64,000 nucleotides of DNA from Lactobacillus johnsonii (GCF_014058685.1 NZ_CP059055.1:1674001-1738000); one strand, 5' to 3'; positions 35,772 to 44,720 are shown, counted from the first letter of the stretch. Notes: generated from the letters alone by a model not told the origin. Made by a program: numbers and translations.

Positions 35772-36590
35772 CTAAATAGATTTTTTCATAACTGCTGCAA
35801 GTGCCTGCTCCTTAATTTTATCTACATCAACTTTATTAAGCTTTTCATATTCTCGCGCTAAAACATCGCATAAATATAATTGTGATACCTGACCAGCTAC
35901 GGTACCAATATTCATAAATTCACTAACGGACGTCTGCAAGCTTACATCCCCTAATTGAGCAATCGGTGACGTAAGATCGTTAGTAATAGCAATAATTTTA
36001 GCGCCGTATTCTTTAGCAACTTTGAGTGAATCATAAGTGTCTTTAGTATGACCAGAGAGTGATAAGCCAACTACTAGGTCATCTTTACTTAATAAGGTCG
36101 CAACTTGAACTTGAATATGCGGATCAGACTCCGCATTGGCAATCAAACCAATTCTAAGCCAGGTTCTTTCATAGTCTCTAGCTGATTCGCCTGAGTGACC
36201 CAAACCAAAAATATGGATTCGGCGTGCTTTAGCTAATAAACTAACTGCTTGTTTTAAAACAGAAGGATTGATCAATTCTTCTGTTTTTTCAATTGAAGAA
36301 ATTAAAACTTTACTACTTAACTCTGAAGATGTTTGAGCTTCGTCATGACCTTTTGAGGTAGTCATCATTGAATCTTGTGCTAAAGCTATTTTTAGATCCG
36401 AGAAACCTGAATAGCCTAATTTTTTACAAAGTCTAACAATTGTGGCATCTCCAGTATTAGTTGCAGTCCCTAGCGACTTAATCGTGTCATAAATCACATG
36501 TTCAGTATGACTCGCAATATAGTTAGCCAATTTATTTTCTGACTTAGTTAGCTTGTCTTTATTTTGATTGTATCGCTGTATAAATTCCAT
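35772..36590 (-). CDS. RpiR/MurR-family regulator with SIS domain
   Basis: This 272-residue regulator has an N-terminal RpiR helix-turn-helix (about residues 1-77, with ATNTGDATIVRLCKKLGYSG) and a C-terminal SIS sugar-phosphate-binding domain (about 105-240, with IHIFGLGHSGESARDYE and LSGHTKDTYDSLKVAKEYGA). It is divergent from nanE and the EIICBA PTS gene, so it very probably controls them in response to an amino-sugar phosphate such as ManNAc-6-P or GlcNAc-6-P. The shared intergenic region holds a cre-like site. SD AGGATGTGAG precedes the ATG. Confidence 0.9.
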   Translation of the reverse strand: MEFIQRYNQNKDKLTKSENKLANYIASHTEHVIYDTIKSLGTATNTGDATIVRLCKKLGYSGFSDLKIALAQDSMMTTSKGHDEAQTSSELSSKVLISSIEKTEELINPSVLKQAVSLLAKARRIHIFGLGHSGESARDYERTWLRIGLIANAESDPHIQVQVATLLSKDDLVVGLSLSGHTKDTYDSLKVAKEYGAKIIAITNDLTSPIAQLGDVSLQTSVSEFMNIGTVAGQVSQLYLCDVLAREYEKLNKVDVDKIKEQALAAVMKKSI

Positions 36591-36629
36591 TGTCTCACAT
36601 CCTGATTATAACTATATCATGCTTTTATA

Positions 36630-36708
36630 AGAAAACGCTTGCACAAAAATAAAATTCATTATATTATTTCTTTAGGAGGAAAACTCCAAAATAATATTTA
36701 TTTGGAGT
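36630..36708 (+). promoter_or_regulatory. nanE promoter with overlapping cre and 5' UTR hairpin
   Basis: TTGCAC (36639-36644) and TATTAT (36662-36667) are 17 bases apart. AGAAAACGCTTGCA (36630-36643) matches the cre consensus at 13 of 14 positions and overlaps the -35, so CcpA binding would block transcription. In the transcript, ACTCCAAA (36683-36690) pairs with TTTGGAGT (36701-36708), which contains the nanE SD. An upstream GGAG (36675-36678) could compete for the same CTCC. Confidence 0.65.
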
Positions 36709-36718
36709 ATATTTACAA

Positions 36719-37411
36719 ATGAATAAAGAAGAATTTATTAACAAAATCCATGGTGGCTTAATTATTTCATGTCAAGCTTTACCAGGCGAACCATTGTATA
36801 CAGAAGAAGGCGGAATTATGCCCCTAATGGCTAAAGCGGCCCAAGAAGCAGGCGCAACAGGCTTAAGAGCAAATTCCGTTAGAGATATTAAACAAATTAA
36901 AAAAATTGTTGATCTTCCAATGATTGGAATTATCAAACGGGACTATCCACCAGAAAAGCCCTATATTACTCCAACTATGAAAGAAGTAGATGAATTAGTT
37001 GAAACTGGCGTAGAAGTAATTGCAATTGATGCAACTTTGCGTCCAAGACATGATGGTAAGACAGTAAATGAATTCATTAAAGAAATAAAAACTAAGTATC
37101 CAAATCAACTTTTAATGGCTGACACTTCAAATTTTGAGGAAGCAAAAAATGCTTATGAGGCAGGCGTTGATTTTGTTGGTACTACGCTTTCTGGCTACAC
37201 TGAAGAAAGTCCTAAAACTGATCACCCAGACTTTGATTTAATTAAAGATCTAGTTGATGCAGGTCTTCCAGTAATTGCTGAAGGGAAAATCCATACTCCA
37301 GAACAATTAAAGCAAGTTATTGACATCAACCCAGCAGGAATTGTAGTCGGAGGAGCAATCACTCGCCCATTACAAATTGCTAAAACTTTTACTTCAGTTT
37401 TCGAAAATTAA
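36719..37411 (+). CDS. nanE: N-acetylmannosamine-6-phosphate 2-epimerase NanE
   Basis: This 230-residue TIM-barrel enzyme converts ManNAc-6-P to GlcNAc-6-P in sialic acid/ManNAc use. It shows [15 protein letters not shown] at the N-terminus, [20 protein letters not shown] with the conserved Asp/Arg, and the phosphate-binding [11 protein letters not shown] and VVGGAITRP segments. It lies 27 bases before an EIICBA PTS gene and is divergent from an RpiR regulator, forming an amino-sugar uptake unit without nanA or nanK nearby. That suggests ManNAc enters already phosphorylated by the PTS. The SD may be masked in a hairpin. Confidence 0.95.
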   Translation: MNKEEFINKIHGGLIISCQALPGEPLYTEEGGIMPLMAKAAQEAGATGLRANSVRDIKQIKKIVDLPMIGIIKRDYPPEKPYITPTMKEVDELVETGVEVIAIDATLRPRHDGKTVNEFIKEIKTKYPNQLLMADTSNFEEAKNAYEAGVDFVGTTLSGYTEESPKTDHPDFDLIKDLVDAGLPVIAEGKIHTPEQLKQVIDINPAGIVVGGAITRPLQIAKTFTSVFEN

Positions 37412-37438
37412 CCGAGCGTAACGAAACGAGGCGTAATC

Positions 37439-39505
37439 ATGTCTAAGAAATTTTCTCATATTGGCCAAGCCTTCTCACAACTGAGGCAAGCCTTTATGCT
37501 TCCAATAGCTATTTTACCTGTAGCCGGCTTACTCCTAGGACTAGGCGGAGCCTTAACCAATAAAGCTGCCGTTACCTCTTATCCTTGGCTTAATCAAGAA
37601 TGGCTTCAAACAATTCTAAAGATAATGAATTTTGCAGGAAGTGCTGTTTTTAATAACTTAGCTCTTATTTTCTCAATTGGTTTAGCAGTTGGCTTAGCAA
37701 AAGGGGATAAAGGAACAGCTGGCTTAGCGGGTGGCGTTGCCTATCTAGTATATACAGCCACAATCTCAGGACTACTCCAACTATTTTCACCTAAAAACAC
37801 TATTGATACAGGAGTATTAGGTGCAATTGTGATTGGCTCAGTTGTTGCCTACCTACATAATCATTATCGCAAGGTAGAATTACCACAATTCTTAGGCTTT
37901 TTTGGTGGTTCAAGATTTATTCCTATTATTTCATCTTTAGCTGCGATTGTTATTGGTGCTATCTTCTTCATTATTTGGCCACCAATTCAAAGCGGTTTAA
38001 CCAGTGCAGGTTATGCAATAGCTAAAATGGGAAGTTTGGGAAGTTTTCTATATGGCTTCTTGCTTCGCTTAACTGGAGCAGTTGGTCTACATCACACAAT
38101 TTATCCAATGTTTTGGTACACAGCCCTAGGTGGAACTGCAGATGTAGCTGGTAAAACTGTTGTTGGTGCTCAAAATATTTTCTTTGCTCAATTAGCTGAT
38201 CCTAATCACCATGGTTTGTTTACTTACGGTACTAGATTTTTTGCTGGTCGTTTTGCAACTATGATGTTTGGTCTTCCAGGGGCCGCTTTAGCAATGTACC
38301 TTTGCTTACCTAAGAGAAACCGGAAGACTAACGGTGGTCTATATCTTTCAGGTGGTTTAACCTCATTTTTAACTGGTATTACTGAACCAATTGAATATAC
38401 TTTCTTATTCGTAGCACCTTGGTTATATGTTATCCATGCTTTTCTCGATGGATGTTCATTTTATGTTGCTGATATCATGAATATTAGAATCGGAAATTCA
38501 TTCTCTGGTGGTTTAATTGACTATCTTCTCTTTGGTGTCTTACAAGGAAAAGATAAAACTAATTGGCCGAATGTCTTAATTATGGGAGTTATCTGGTTCT
38601 TCCTTTACTTCTTTATTTTTACTTTTTGTATTAAAAAATTCCATGTTGGTATTCCAGGAATGGTTGTAGAAGAAAATCAAGATGCTGAAAAAATTATGTC
38701 AAACAGCCCCAAGACTGACGACAAACTATACAATGAATCTTGTGAGATTATCACTGCTCTTGGCGGTTTAGAAAACATTGAAACTGTTTCAGCTTGTGCA
38801 ACCAGATTGAGAGTTTCTTTAAAGAATAATAGTTTAGTTAATGATGATGTATTTAAAATGTTGGGCGCTCCTGGGGTATTAAAAGTTGCCGGTGGTGTTC
38901 AAGCTATTTTTGGTGGAAAAGCCGATCTATATAGTCAAGAAATTAATGACATTATCGCCCATCCAGATATGCAGCCCGCAAATAATCCACAAGTGGATAA
39001 AGTTTCTAATCCTCAATCAAATTCTGTGCATAAGTCAGAAAAGATTATTTTCAAGGCACCTGTCAAGGGAACTTTTGAAGATATATCTCAAGTTAATGAC
39101 GAAGTATTTTCACAAAAGATGATGGGTGAAGGATTTGCAATTAAACCGGAAAATGGAAAAATTTATAGTCCGGTTAACGCTACAGTCGTATCAATCTTTA
39201 AAACAAAACATGCTGTAGGCCTTAAAACCGAATCTGGTTTAGAAGTTATGCTTCATCTTGGAATAGATACTGTTGAACTAGAAGGTAAGCCATTTACCTT
39301 AAAGGTAAAAGAAGGCGATCAAGTAACTTCAGAGACACAGTTAATTGAAATGGATCTAAAACAAATTGAAACTGCTAAAAAAGATCCAACAGTTATGACT
39401 CTTATTACTAATAGTAGTGATAGAGTTGAACAAGTCGAAGATATCGTTACAAGTGGACAATTAGTCGAGGCACATAATGAGGTCTACTCCGTAACTACTA
39501 AATAA
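37439..39505 (+). CDS. PTS EIICBA, glucose/N-acetylglucosamine superfamily
   Basis: This 688-residue permease fuses EIIC (about residues 1-400, membrane; starts with QLRQAFMLPIAILPVAGLLLG and has a GITEPIEYTFLF motif), EIIB (about 430-505; Cys453 in SACATRLRV) and EIIA (about 540-670; phosphorylated His606 in VMLHLGIDTVEL). Phosphate passes His606, Cys453, then sugar. Its pairing with nanE suggests N-acetylmannosamine or a related amino sugar as substrate; this is inference, since sequence alone cannot separate it from glucose- or GlcNAc-type permeases. Start ATG with GAGGCG upstream. Confidence 0.92.
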   Translation: MSKKFSHIGQAFSQLRQAFMLPIAILPVAGLLLGLGGALTNKAAVTSYPWLNQEWLQTILKIMNFAGSAVFNNLALIFSIGLAVGLAKGDKGTAGLAGGVAYLVYTATISGLLQLFSPKNTIDTGVLGAIVIGSVVAYLHNHYRKVELPQFLGFFGGSRFIPIISSLAAIVIGAIFFIIWPPIQSGLTSAGYAIAKMGSLGSFLYGFLLRLTGAVGLHHTIYPMFWYTALGGTADVAGKTVVGAQNIFFAQLADPNHHGLFTYGTRFFAGRFATMMFGLPGAALAMYLCLPKRNRKTNGGLYLSGGLTSFLTGITEPIEYTFLFVAPWLYVIHAFLDGCSFYVADIMNIRIGNSFSGGLIDYLLFGVLQGKDKTNWPNVLIMGVIWFFLYFFIFTFCIKKFHVGIPGMVVEENQDAEKIMSNSPKTDDKLYNESCEIITALGGLENIETVSACATRLRVSLKNNSLVNDDVFKMLGAPGVLKVAGGVQAIFGGKADLYSQEINDIIAHPDMQPANNPQVDKVSNPQSNSVHKSEKIIFKAPVKGTFEDISQVNDEVFSQKMMGEGFAIKPENGKIYSPVNATVVSIFKTKHAVGLKTESGLEVMLHLGIDTVELEGKPFTLKVKEGDQVTSETQLIEMDLKQIETAKKDPTVMTLITNSSDRVEQVEDIVTSGQLVEAHNEVYSVTTK

Positions 39506-39525
39506 CTTTAATCCCTCTATAAACA

Positions 39526-39567
39526 AAAAATGTACTCAAGTTTCCATTTTCTTGAGTACATTTTTTA
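39526..39567. terminator. Bidirectional terminator between the PTS and exonuclease genes
   Basis: A 16-bp stem AAAAAATGTACTCAAG and its complement lies at the convergent ends of the two genes. Confidence 0.92.
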
Positions 39568-39579
39568 TGTTCTTTTATT

Positions 39580-40344
39580 TTATCTAGTAGTAATATCTAC
39601 ATCTAGTTCAATTGGACAGTGATCTGAGCCCATAATATTACTTAAGATTTTAGCATTAGTTAATTTATCTTCCAAATTATTCGATACTAGGAAGTAATCG
39701 AGTCTCCAGCCAAGATTTTCTGCCCGAGCTTCCTTATCACGATAGCTCCAATAAGTATACTTAGCTTCATCTGGGTGGAAGTAACGGAAAGTATCAATAA
39801 AACCAGCATTTAATAATTCAGAAAATTCTTTTCTTTCAATACCAGTAAATCCTGGACGATGGTGATTATCATCTGGTTCAGCTAAATCGATTCTCTCGTG
39901 AGCGACACTCATATCTCCGCCAATAATTACTGGCTTGTATTGCATTAATTTAGTAACGTAATTTCTAAAAGTTTGTGCCCATAATTCTCTGAAGTCTAAT
40001 CTTTGAAGCTTTTCTCCAGAAAATGGTACTTGAACATTAATAAAGTAAAAGTTTGAAAACTCTAAAGTAATGCTTCTTCCTTCACCATCAACTTCTGGAA
40101 CACCGAAGCCATTAGCCACAGTAATTGGTTTTTCTTTTGTAAATACTGCAGTGCCGGCATAGCCCTTTCTTTCAGCATAATTCCAATATTGATAATATCC
40201 TGGTAAATCAATTTTTACTTCATTTGGCTCAACACGAGTATCTTGTATTCCAAAAATATCTGCATCTAAATCAGTAAACGTGTTAACAAAGCCATGACGT
40301 AAAGCAGCCCGTAAACCATTTACATTCCAAGACATAAATTTCAT
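39580..40344 (-). CDS. Exonuclease III family protein with altered active-site residues
   Basis: This 254-residue protein of the ExoA/XthA apurinic endonuclease fold starts MKFMSWNVNGLRAAL and keeps RLDYFLVS (Asp) and GSDHCPI (Asp/His). Several normally invariant positions differ. The metal-binding QETK is QDTR (Asp35 for Glu). The VYTPN loop is VQVPF (Tyr to Gln, Asn to Phe), and GDxNVAH is GDMSVAH (Asn to Ser146). It may be a diverged paralogue with changed substrate or activity. The ATG at 40344 is preceded by GGAAAGAAG; the frame extends to 40365. Monocistronic. Confidence 0.85.
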   Translation of the reverse strand: MKFMSWNVNGLRAALRHGFVNTFTDLDADIFGIQDTRVEPNEVKIDLPGYYQYWNYAERKGYAGTAVFTKEKPITVANGFGVPEVDGEGRSITLEFSNFYFINVQVPFSGEKLQRLDFRELWAQTFRNYVTKLMQYKPVIIGGDMSVAHERIDLAEPDDNHHRPGFTGIERKEFSELLNAGFIDTFRYFHPDEAKYTYWSYRDKEARAENLGWRLDYFLVSNNLEDKLTNAKILSNIMGSDHCPIELDVDITTR

Positions 40345-40429
40345 AATAATTCTTCTTTCCATCACAAAATAATAGGTCTTATCAACTCAATTGTACAAAC
40401 TTAATCCCCATAGATGAAATATTTCGACC

Positions 40430-40466
40430 TAAAAAATCGGATTAACTATTTAAGCTAATCCGATCT
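40430..40466 (-). terminator. Terminator of the small membrane protein gene
   Basis: A 9-bp stem ATCGGATTA / TAATCCGAT is followed by a T run on the minus strand. Confidence 0.8.
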
Positions 40467-40470
40467 TTTC

Positions 40471-40815
40471 TTATCTTGTCTTTAAATGCCAAACAAAGAA
40501 TCCAATTCCAATTACTAATGCTAAAATTCCGGTCCAAATTAAACCAGCATAAAAGCCGCCAATAATTCCTAGAATTCCAGCAACAATCATCATCGCTAAG
40601 CCAGCAATATCACCGCCTAGCCCATCACTATTTTCAGTTGAAACATAAACAATGCCGCTAGCCATAAACAGACCGCAAAGGAGAACTCCAATAATTCCTG
40701 CTACCATGTTTTTCTCAGCAATTATCCCCAAGAATCCACCTAGTAGTCCCTGAATAAATAGCCAAACTGAATAGACAATCATTAAAATTCCAATTACTAA
40801 TTTTGTAACTCTCAT
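40471..40815 (-). CDS. Small four-helix membrane protein of unknown function
   Basis: This 114-residue protein has four Gly-rich hydrophobic segments (about residues 5-24, 30-52, 62-84, 88-110). I recognise no family. The ATG at 40815 follows GAGGGG; the frame extends to 40869 but that start has no SD. It has its own terminator and is divergent from another small membrane protein gene. Confidence 0.65.
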   Translation of the reverse strand: MRVTKLVIGILMIVYSVWLFIQGLLGGFLGIIAEKNMVAGIIGVLLCGLFMASGIVYVSTENSDGLGGDIAGLAMMIVAGILGIIGGFYAGLIWTGILALVIGIGFFVWHLKTR

Positions 40816-40918
40816 AAAAACCCCTCTTCTTTCATCTATTAAGTTAATATACTTAGACCGAATATTCAAAATTTTTGATACAATACTTCTATGCTATAAA
40901 TGAAAGACACAAAACATA

Positions 40919-41134
40919 ATGAAAATATTTGAGTTTATTGGATTAAGTATTTATTTAGTGCTAATTGCGATTTTAATAGTTCGTCAAGTTAATGTAAGTC
41001 GTAATTTTAGAAATAATAAAATTGATGAAGAAACACATCAGAAATTAACTAAAAGAAACACAATTTTATTAGTTATAGTAGGTATTCTACTGATTTTATT
41101 TTTATATACACCGTTTAAAATTTTGATTTTTTAG
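40919..41134 (+). CDS. Small two-helix membrane protein (71 aa), unknown function
   Basis: This 71-residue protein has two hydrophobic helices (about residues 5-23 and 47-70) linked by a charged segment (RNFRNNKIDEETHQKLTKRN). A weak SD (GAAAG) precedes the ATG. It lies 42 bases before the histidine phosphatase gene on the same strand and may share its transcript. No function can be assigned. Confidence 0.55.
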   Translation: MKIFEFIGLSIYLVLIAILIVRQVNVSRNFRNNKIDEETHQKLTKRNTILLVIVGILLILFLYTPFKILIF

Positions 41135-41176
41135 ATTTGTTATAATGTAAATTAGTGTTATTCAAGGAGTTTACAA

Positions 41177-41827
41177 ATGAAGAGAATTTATATTGTTCGT
41201 CATGGTCAAACTTATATTAACCGCTACGATAAAATGCAGGGTTGGTGTGATACACCCCTAACCGATGAAGGAATCCAAGGTGCAAAAGATGCAGGTAAAG
41301 CTTTGAGTGAAGTTCCTTTTGATATTGCTATCTCAAGTGACTTAAAAAGAGCTAGTGATACTTGCAATTATATTATTAATGAAAATTGTAACCGAGATGA
41401 GTTGCAACACATTGCAACACCATTTTTTAGAGAACAATTCTATGGCTTCTTTGAAGGGATGAATTCAGACGAAGCATGGCGTATGATCGGTGGACCTCAC
41501 GGTTATCCAAGACGAGATGAACTACTTAAAGAAGTGGATATCAACACGATTAAGGACTACATGAAAGAAGCAGATCCATATCATGAAGCTGAAAATGCAG
41601 AAGAATATTGGAATCGCGTCGATGAAGGTTTTGATTTAATTAGTCAATTAGATGGTGCTGAAAATATTCTTCTTGTTACCCATGGCTTTACAATCAGAAG
41701 TATTGTTTCTCGTTTTGCTCCTGGAGAATATAATTTAGCCCATGGTCCAAGAAATGCGTCAATTACAATTATGAATATGACTGACAAGGATATGAAGATT
41801 ACTTCCTATAATAAAATGTCAGTATAG
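41177..41827 (+). CDS. Histidine phosphatase family (phosphoglycerate mutase-like) protein
   Basis: This 216-residue enzyme has the RHGQT motif with catalytic His9, the SSDLKRASDTC segment with conserved Arg, the Glu in REQFYGFFEGM, and the second catalytic His in LLVTHGFTIRS. This is the broad-specificity phosphatase type, not a glycolytic mutase, judged by short inserts. Substrate unknown. A strong SD (AAGGAG) precedes the ATG, and a bidirectional terminator follows. Confidence 0.92.
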   Translation: MKRIYIVRHGQTYINRYDKMQGWCDTPLTDEGIQGAKDAGKALSEVPFDIAISSDLKRASDTCNYIINENCNRDELQHIATPFFREQFYGFFEGMNSDEAWRMIGGPHGYPRRDELLKEVDINTIKDYMKEADPYHEAENAEEYWNRVDEGFDLISQLDGAENILLVTHGFTIRSIVSRFAPGEYNLAHGPRNASITIMNMTDKDMKITSYNKMSV

Positions 41828-41860
41828 AAAAAAGGCTTATCATTTTGATAAGCCTTTTTT
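41828..41860. terminator. Bidirectional terminator after the histidine phosphatase gene
   Basis: A 14-bp stem AAAAAAGGCTTATC and its complement separates convergent genes. Confidence 0.92.
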
Positions 41861-41861
41861 C

Positions 41862-43724
41862 TTAATCTTCTTTTTGTAAAACAATATGTTGATATAAAAC
41901 TACCGTTAATAAGTAATAAAGTACGTAAAGAACTCCGAAAATAGTAAATGGAATCCAAAGTTTGTCGTAAGTGTTCATCCCTAAAATAGACTTGAATAAT
42001 TGAAGTCCAAATAAAACGTCAACTACTCCTAAGGCAGCAGGTAAAGCAAATAAAATTCCAATTTCTTTTGCAATAGATGCTTTTAAGAGGCTCTTTCTTG
42101 CTCCAACCTTCCAAAGCATTTGGTATCTTGGTTTATCGCTGTTTGCTCCAGATAAAACTTTAAACATCAATGTTGAAGCAAGCATTTCTAAAAATGCTAA
42201 ACCTAAGAAGAAGCCCATAAATTCAAAACCAGAGGTCATACTTGAAACTAAGCGATATTGTGCTGATTTAGAATTAGAGAGATTTACATTAATTGCGTCT
42301 TTATCAACTTCTGGTGAACTCATCATTTGAGTTGCTGATAGTTTTTGGAGTTTCTCAATATTATTAAAGTTACTTCTAAAATTGTTAACTCTTAAAAGCT
42401 CAATTCTATTTACTTTAGCCTTAACTTGATTATATTGAGTTTCTGGCACAACTTTAGCTTGAGCATCAATATATGGAGTTAAAGATACTAACTGATATTG
42501 TGCTTCATTAGCATCAGTCTTATTATTAAAATCACTTGCTTTAATACGTCTAGTATCATAATGATTCATATCATTTTTTCTTGAATAATGTTGATACATG
42601 ATCTGATTATTCTTGATTTGATTTTCTGGAATATAAAGTACTCTCGCTTTTTCTTTTCCTTTACCTTCTACCACCATCTTATAGTCAAACGTTGTAGTAG
42701 ATTTTACAGAAACTTTCTTTAATTGATTATCTACCTTTTTATTATGACCATACAGAACTACATCATAATAGGTACTTTGCATTGACTGTTCAGTCATATT
42801 ATTAAAGTTCAATCCAACAGTAATTGCTCCTAAAGCAAGAGCAAACAATAATGAGACAGTAGATAAAATTCGAGTATAATCACTTAATCTAAATTTAAGT
42901 TGTCCTAAAGTGAAGGAATGTAATTTCTTATATTTGTAAGCTAAGTTCTTACGAAGTAAATCAATAATTGCTGTAAAGAAGGAATCAAAAGTAAAGTAAG
43001 AACCAAAAACAATTGTAAAGAAAGCTATTGGAATAGTTTTTGTTCCTAATTTTGCTGCATGCATCATTGCCCAATAACCAATAGCAAGTAAGGCAATTCC
43101 TAAAATAGCTTCAATAAATTTCCATAATTTATTTCTATGTAATTTAACCGGTTTTTGATCTTCATGAAGTAAGTTAATCACGTTTGACTTAACTAATTTA
43201 TGACGATTCCAAAAAGCTGCTAGGAAGAACAGAATCGCAAAGAAAGCTATTGTCCAAAGTAAGGCTGGTAAGTAAAAACCAACAAATTTATGAATTTGCA
43301 ATCCTAGCTGGGAAATCAACACACTAGAAACTCCCTGTGTTAATCCAACCCCTAAGACTGTACCCAATAAGGTAGCTAATAAGCCAACAACAAGAGTTTC
43401 GGTAAAGATTAATCTTCCAATTTTACTTGTTCTAGCTCCTAGCATCATATACATCCCATAGTCTTTTTGTCTCATACTAAGCAAAAAACTATTGGCATAT
43501 ACAATATAAACAAAAGTAATAATAGAAAGTAATGCAATCCCAAAACCAAAAACAATTTGGGTAATTTTAAAAGCAATACTTAGTGAACCCTTTAAGAAAG
43601 CTGGGTTTGTAGCTAGAGTCATGAACATATAAAAGATCGCACTAGCAAAAGTTAAGCCTGAAAAAAGGACTAAATAGTCTTTGAACCGGCTTTTAATCCC
43701 GGTTAATGATAATTTCCAAAGCAT
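41862..43724 (-). CDS. BceB-like ABC transporter permease (FtsX domain)
   Basis: This 620-residue permease has the BceB layout: four N-terminal membrane helices forming an FtsX domain, two more pairs, a large extracytoplasmic domain of about 200 residues between later helices (around 320-510), and a final FtsX-like cluster. The segments YANSFLLSMRQKDYGMYMMLG and MLWKVGARKSL are family-typical. With the ATPase at 43744-44490 it probably detoxifies or senses cell-wall peptides such as bacitracin-like agents. No BceRS two-component genes are adjacent, which is unusual. It lies 19 bases after the ATPase gene. Confidence 0.9.
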   Translation of the reverse strand: MLWKLSLTGIKSRFKDYLVLFSGLTFASAIFYMFMTLATNPAFLKGSLSIAFKITQIVFGFGIALLSIITFVYIVYANSFLLSMRQKDYGMYMMLGARTSKIGRLIFTETLVVGLLATLLGTVLGVGLTQGVSSVLISQLGLQIHKFVGFYLPALLWTIAFFAILFFLAAFWNRHKLVKSNVINLLHEDQKPVKLHRNKLWKFIEAILGIALLAIGYWAMMHAAKLGTKTIPIAFFTIVFGSYFTFDSFFTAIIDLLRKNLAYKYKKLHSFTLGQLKFRLSDYTRILSTVSLLFALALGAITVGLNFNNMTEQSMQSTYYDVVLYGHNKKVDNQLKKVSVKSTTTFDYKMVVEGKGKEKARVLYIPENQIKNNQIMYQHYSRKNDMNHYDTRRIKASDFNNKTDANEAQYQLVSLTPYIDAQAKVVPETQYNQVKAKVNRIELLRVNNFRSNFNNIEKLQKLSATQMMSSPEVDKDAINVNLSNSKSAQYRLVSSMTSGFEFMGFFLGLAFLEMLASTLMFKVLSGANSDKPRYQMLWKVGARKSLLKASIAKEIGILFALPAALGVVDVLFGLQLFKSILGMNTYDKLWIPFTIFGVLYVLYYLLTVVLYQHIVLQKED

Positions 43725-43743
43725 AATTATTTCCTTTCCATTC

Positions 43744-44490
43744 TTAACGTCTACCTAATTCAGCAATAATTTCTTGATAAAATTCTTCTCTACTTTTACC
43801 ATCTTTTTTAATTTCTTTTCCGATCTTACCATCTTTAATGAAAAGAATTCGACTAGCATATGAAGCAGAATATGGATCGTGAGTAACCATTAAAATAGAA
43901 ACTCTATCATTTTCATTTAGACCTTTCATTGTTTCAAGTAATTCAGTAGCACTCTTTGAATCAAGTGCCCCAGTTGGTTCATCTCCATAAAGAATAGCTG
44001 GTTCATGAACTAATGCACGCGCTGCTGCAACACGTTGTTTTTGTCCACCAGAGATTTCTGCCGGATATTTATTTAAAATATGATCAATTCCTAGTCGCTT
44101 AGCAATTTTATCCACTTTAGGATTAATCTGACTGCTCTTTACATTTTGAAGTGAAAGAGGAAGAGCAATATTTTCACGATTTGTTAGATTTTCTAATAGG
44201 TTAAAATCTTGAAAAATAAACCCAATTTCTTGACCGCGGAAATCTGCCATTTGATTTTTATTTAAGCCAGTAATATCGCGACCATTAATATATACATTTC
44301 CAGTTGTAGGTTGATCTAATGTAGATAAAATATTTAACAAAGTGGTTTTACCAGACCCAGATGCACCCATGATTCCAACAAATTCACCACGTTCCACATC
44401 AAAGCTGACGCCCTTTAAAGCTTGGTATTGTTTTTCACCTTTTTTACCATAAGTCTTAGTAATATTTTGAACTTGAACTACTTCACTCAT
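43744..44490 (-). CDS. BceA-like ABC transporter ATPase
   Basis: This 248-residue ATPase of the MacB/BceA group has Walker A GIMGASGSGKTT, Q-loop GFIFQDFNLL, signature ISGGQKQRVAAARAL, Walker B ILYGDEPTGALD and the H-loop MVTHDPYSASY. It pairs with the FtsX-type permease downstream for defence against cell-wall-active peptides or for envelope maintenance. SD AGAGGAG precedes the ATG. A 30-bp dyad covers the predicted start of transcription. Confidence 0.93.
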   Translation of the reverse strand: MSEVVQVQNITKTYGKKGEKQYQALKGVSFDVERGEFVGIMGASGSGKTTLLNILSTLDQPTTGNVYINGRDITGLNKNQMADFRGQEIGFIFQDFNLLENLTNRENIALPLSLQNVKSSQINPKVDKIAKRLGIDHILNKYPAEISGGQKQRVAAARALVHEPAILYGDEPTGALDSKSATELLETMKGLNENDRVSILMVTHDPYSASYASRILFIKDGKIGKEIKKDGKSREEFYQEIIAELGRR

Positions 44491-44508
44491 TTTGGCTCCT
44501 CTTTTCGT

Positions 44509-44566
44509 TATAGTGCATTACTTACCTGTTACACTATATAATAAAGACACCGTGTAAAAAAGTAAA
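44509..44566 (-). promoter_or_regulatory. Promoter and dyad operator of the BceAB-like operon
   Basis: On the minus strand, TTTACT (44561-44566), 17 bases, TATTAT (44538-44543). The perfect 7-bp arms TATAGTG / CACTATA (44509-44515 and 44532-44538) with a 16-base centre cover the expected transcription start, a position typical of a repressor site. No regulator gene is adjacent. Confidence 0.5.
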
Positions 44567-44637
44567 GCTTGTTTTTCAATTTTTTTATCTTTTCTTCTTG
44601 TATAATAGAAATCGTGATTATAAATAAAATATGAAAT

Positions 44638-44720
44638 GAGGTACAGAATGCAGGGAAGCTACTTCTTCAACCCACCTCCTAAATTTAGATAAATGATAAT
44701 AGTATAGGATTTTTAGGGGG
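44638..44720 (+). promoter_or_regulatory. Candidate translational attenuator of the amino-acid permease
   Basis: CCTCCTAAA (44675-44683), within the leader ORF, is complementary to TTTAGGGGG (44712-44720) over nine pairs with one G-U. This would hide the permease SD. The same anti-SD segment can alternatively pair with the leader's own SD GAGGT (44638-44642). A ribosome paused on the proline codons would occupy the anti-SD segment and free the downstream SD, as in erm-type leader control. Confidence 0.5.
44648..44692 (+). CDS. Leader ORF MQGSYFFNPPPKFR upstream of the amino-acid permease (14 aa)
   Basis: A 14-codon ORF with a good SD (TGAGGT, five bases from ATG) lies 42 bases downstream of a consensus TATAAT (44601-44606) and ends 37 bases before the permease start. 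It contains three consecutive prolines followed by lysine, a sequence that slows ribosomes when EF-P is limiting. The codons CCA CCT CCT AAA carry CACCTCCT, an anti-SD-like sequence, and CCTCCTAAA (44675-44683) can pair with TTTAGGGGG (44712-44720), the SD of the permease. Function is inferred. Confidence 0.55.
   Translation: MQGSYFFNPPPKFR

Noticed and set aside
36719-39505. Complete sialic acid catabolic cluster
   Set aside because: Only nanE and a PTS gene are present; nanA, nanK, nagA and nagB are absent from the window, so only amino-sugar uptake and epimerisation can be claimed.
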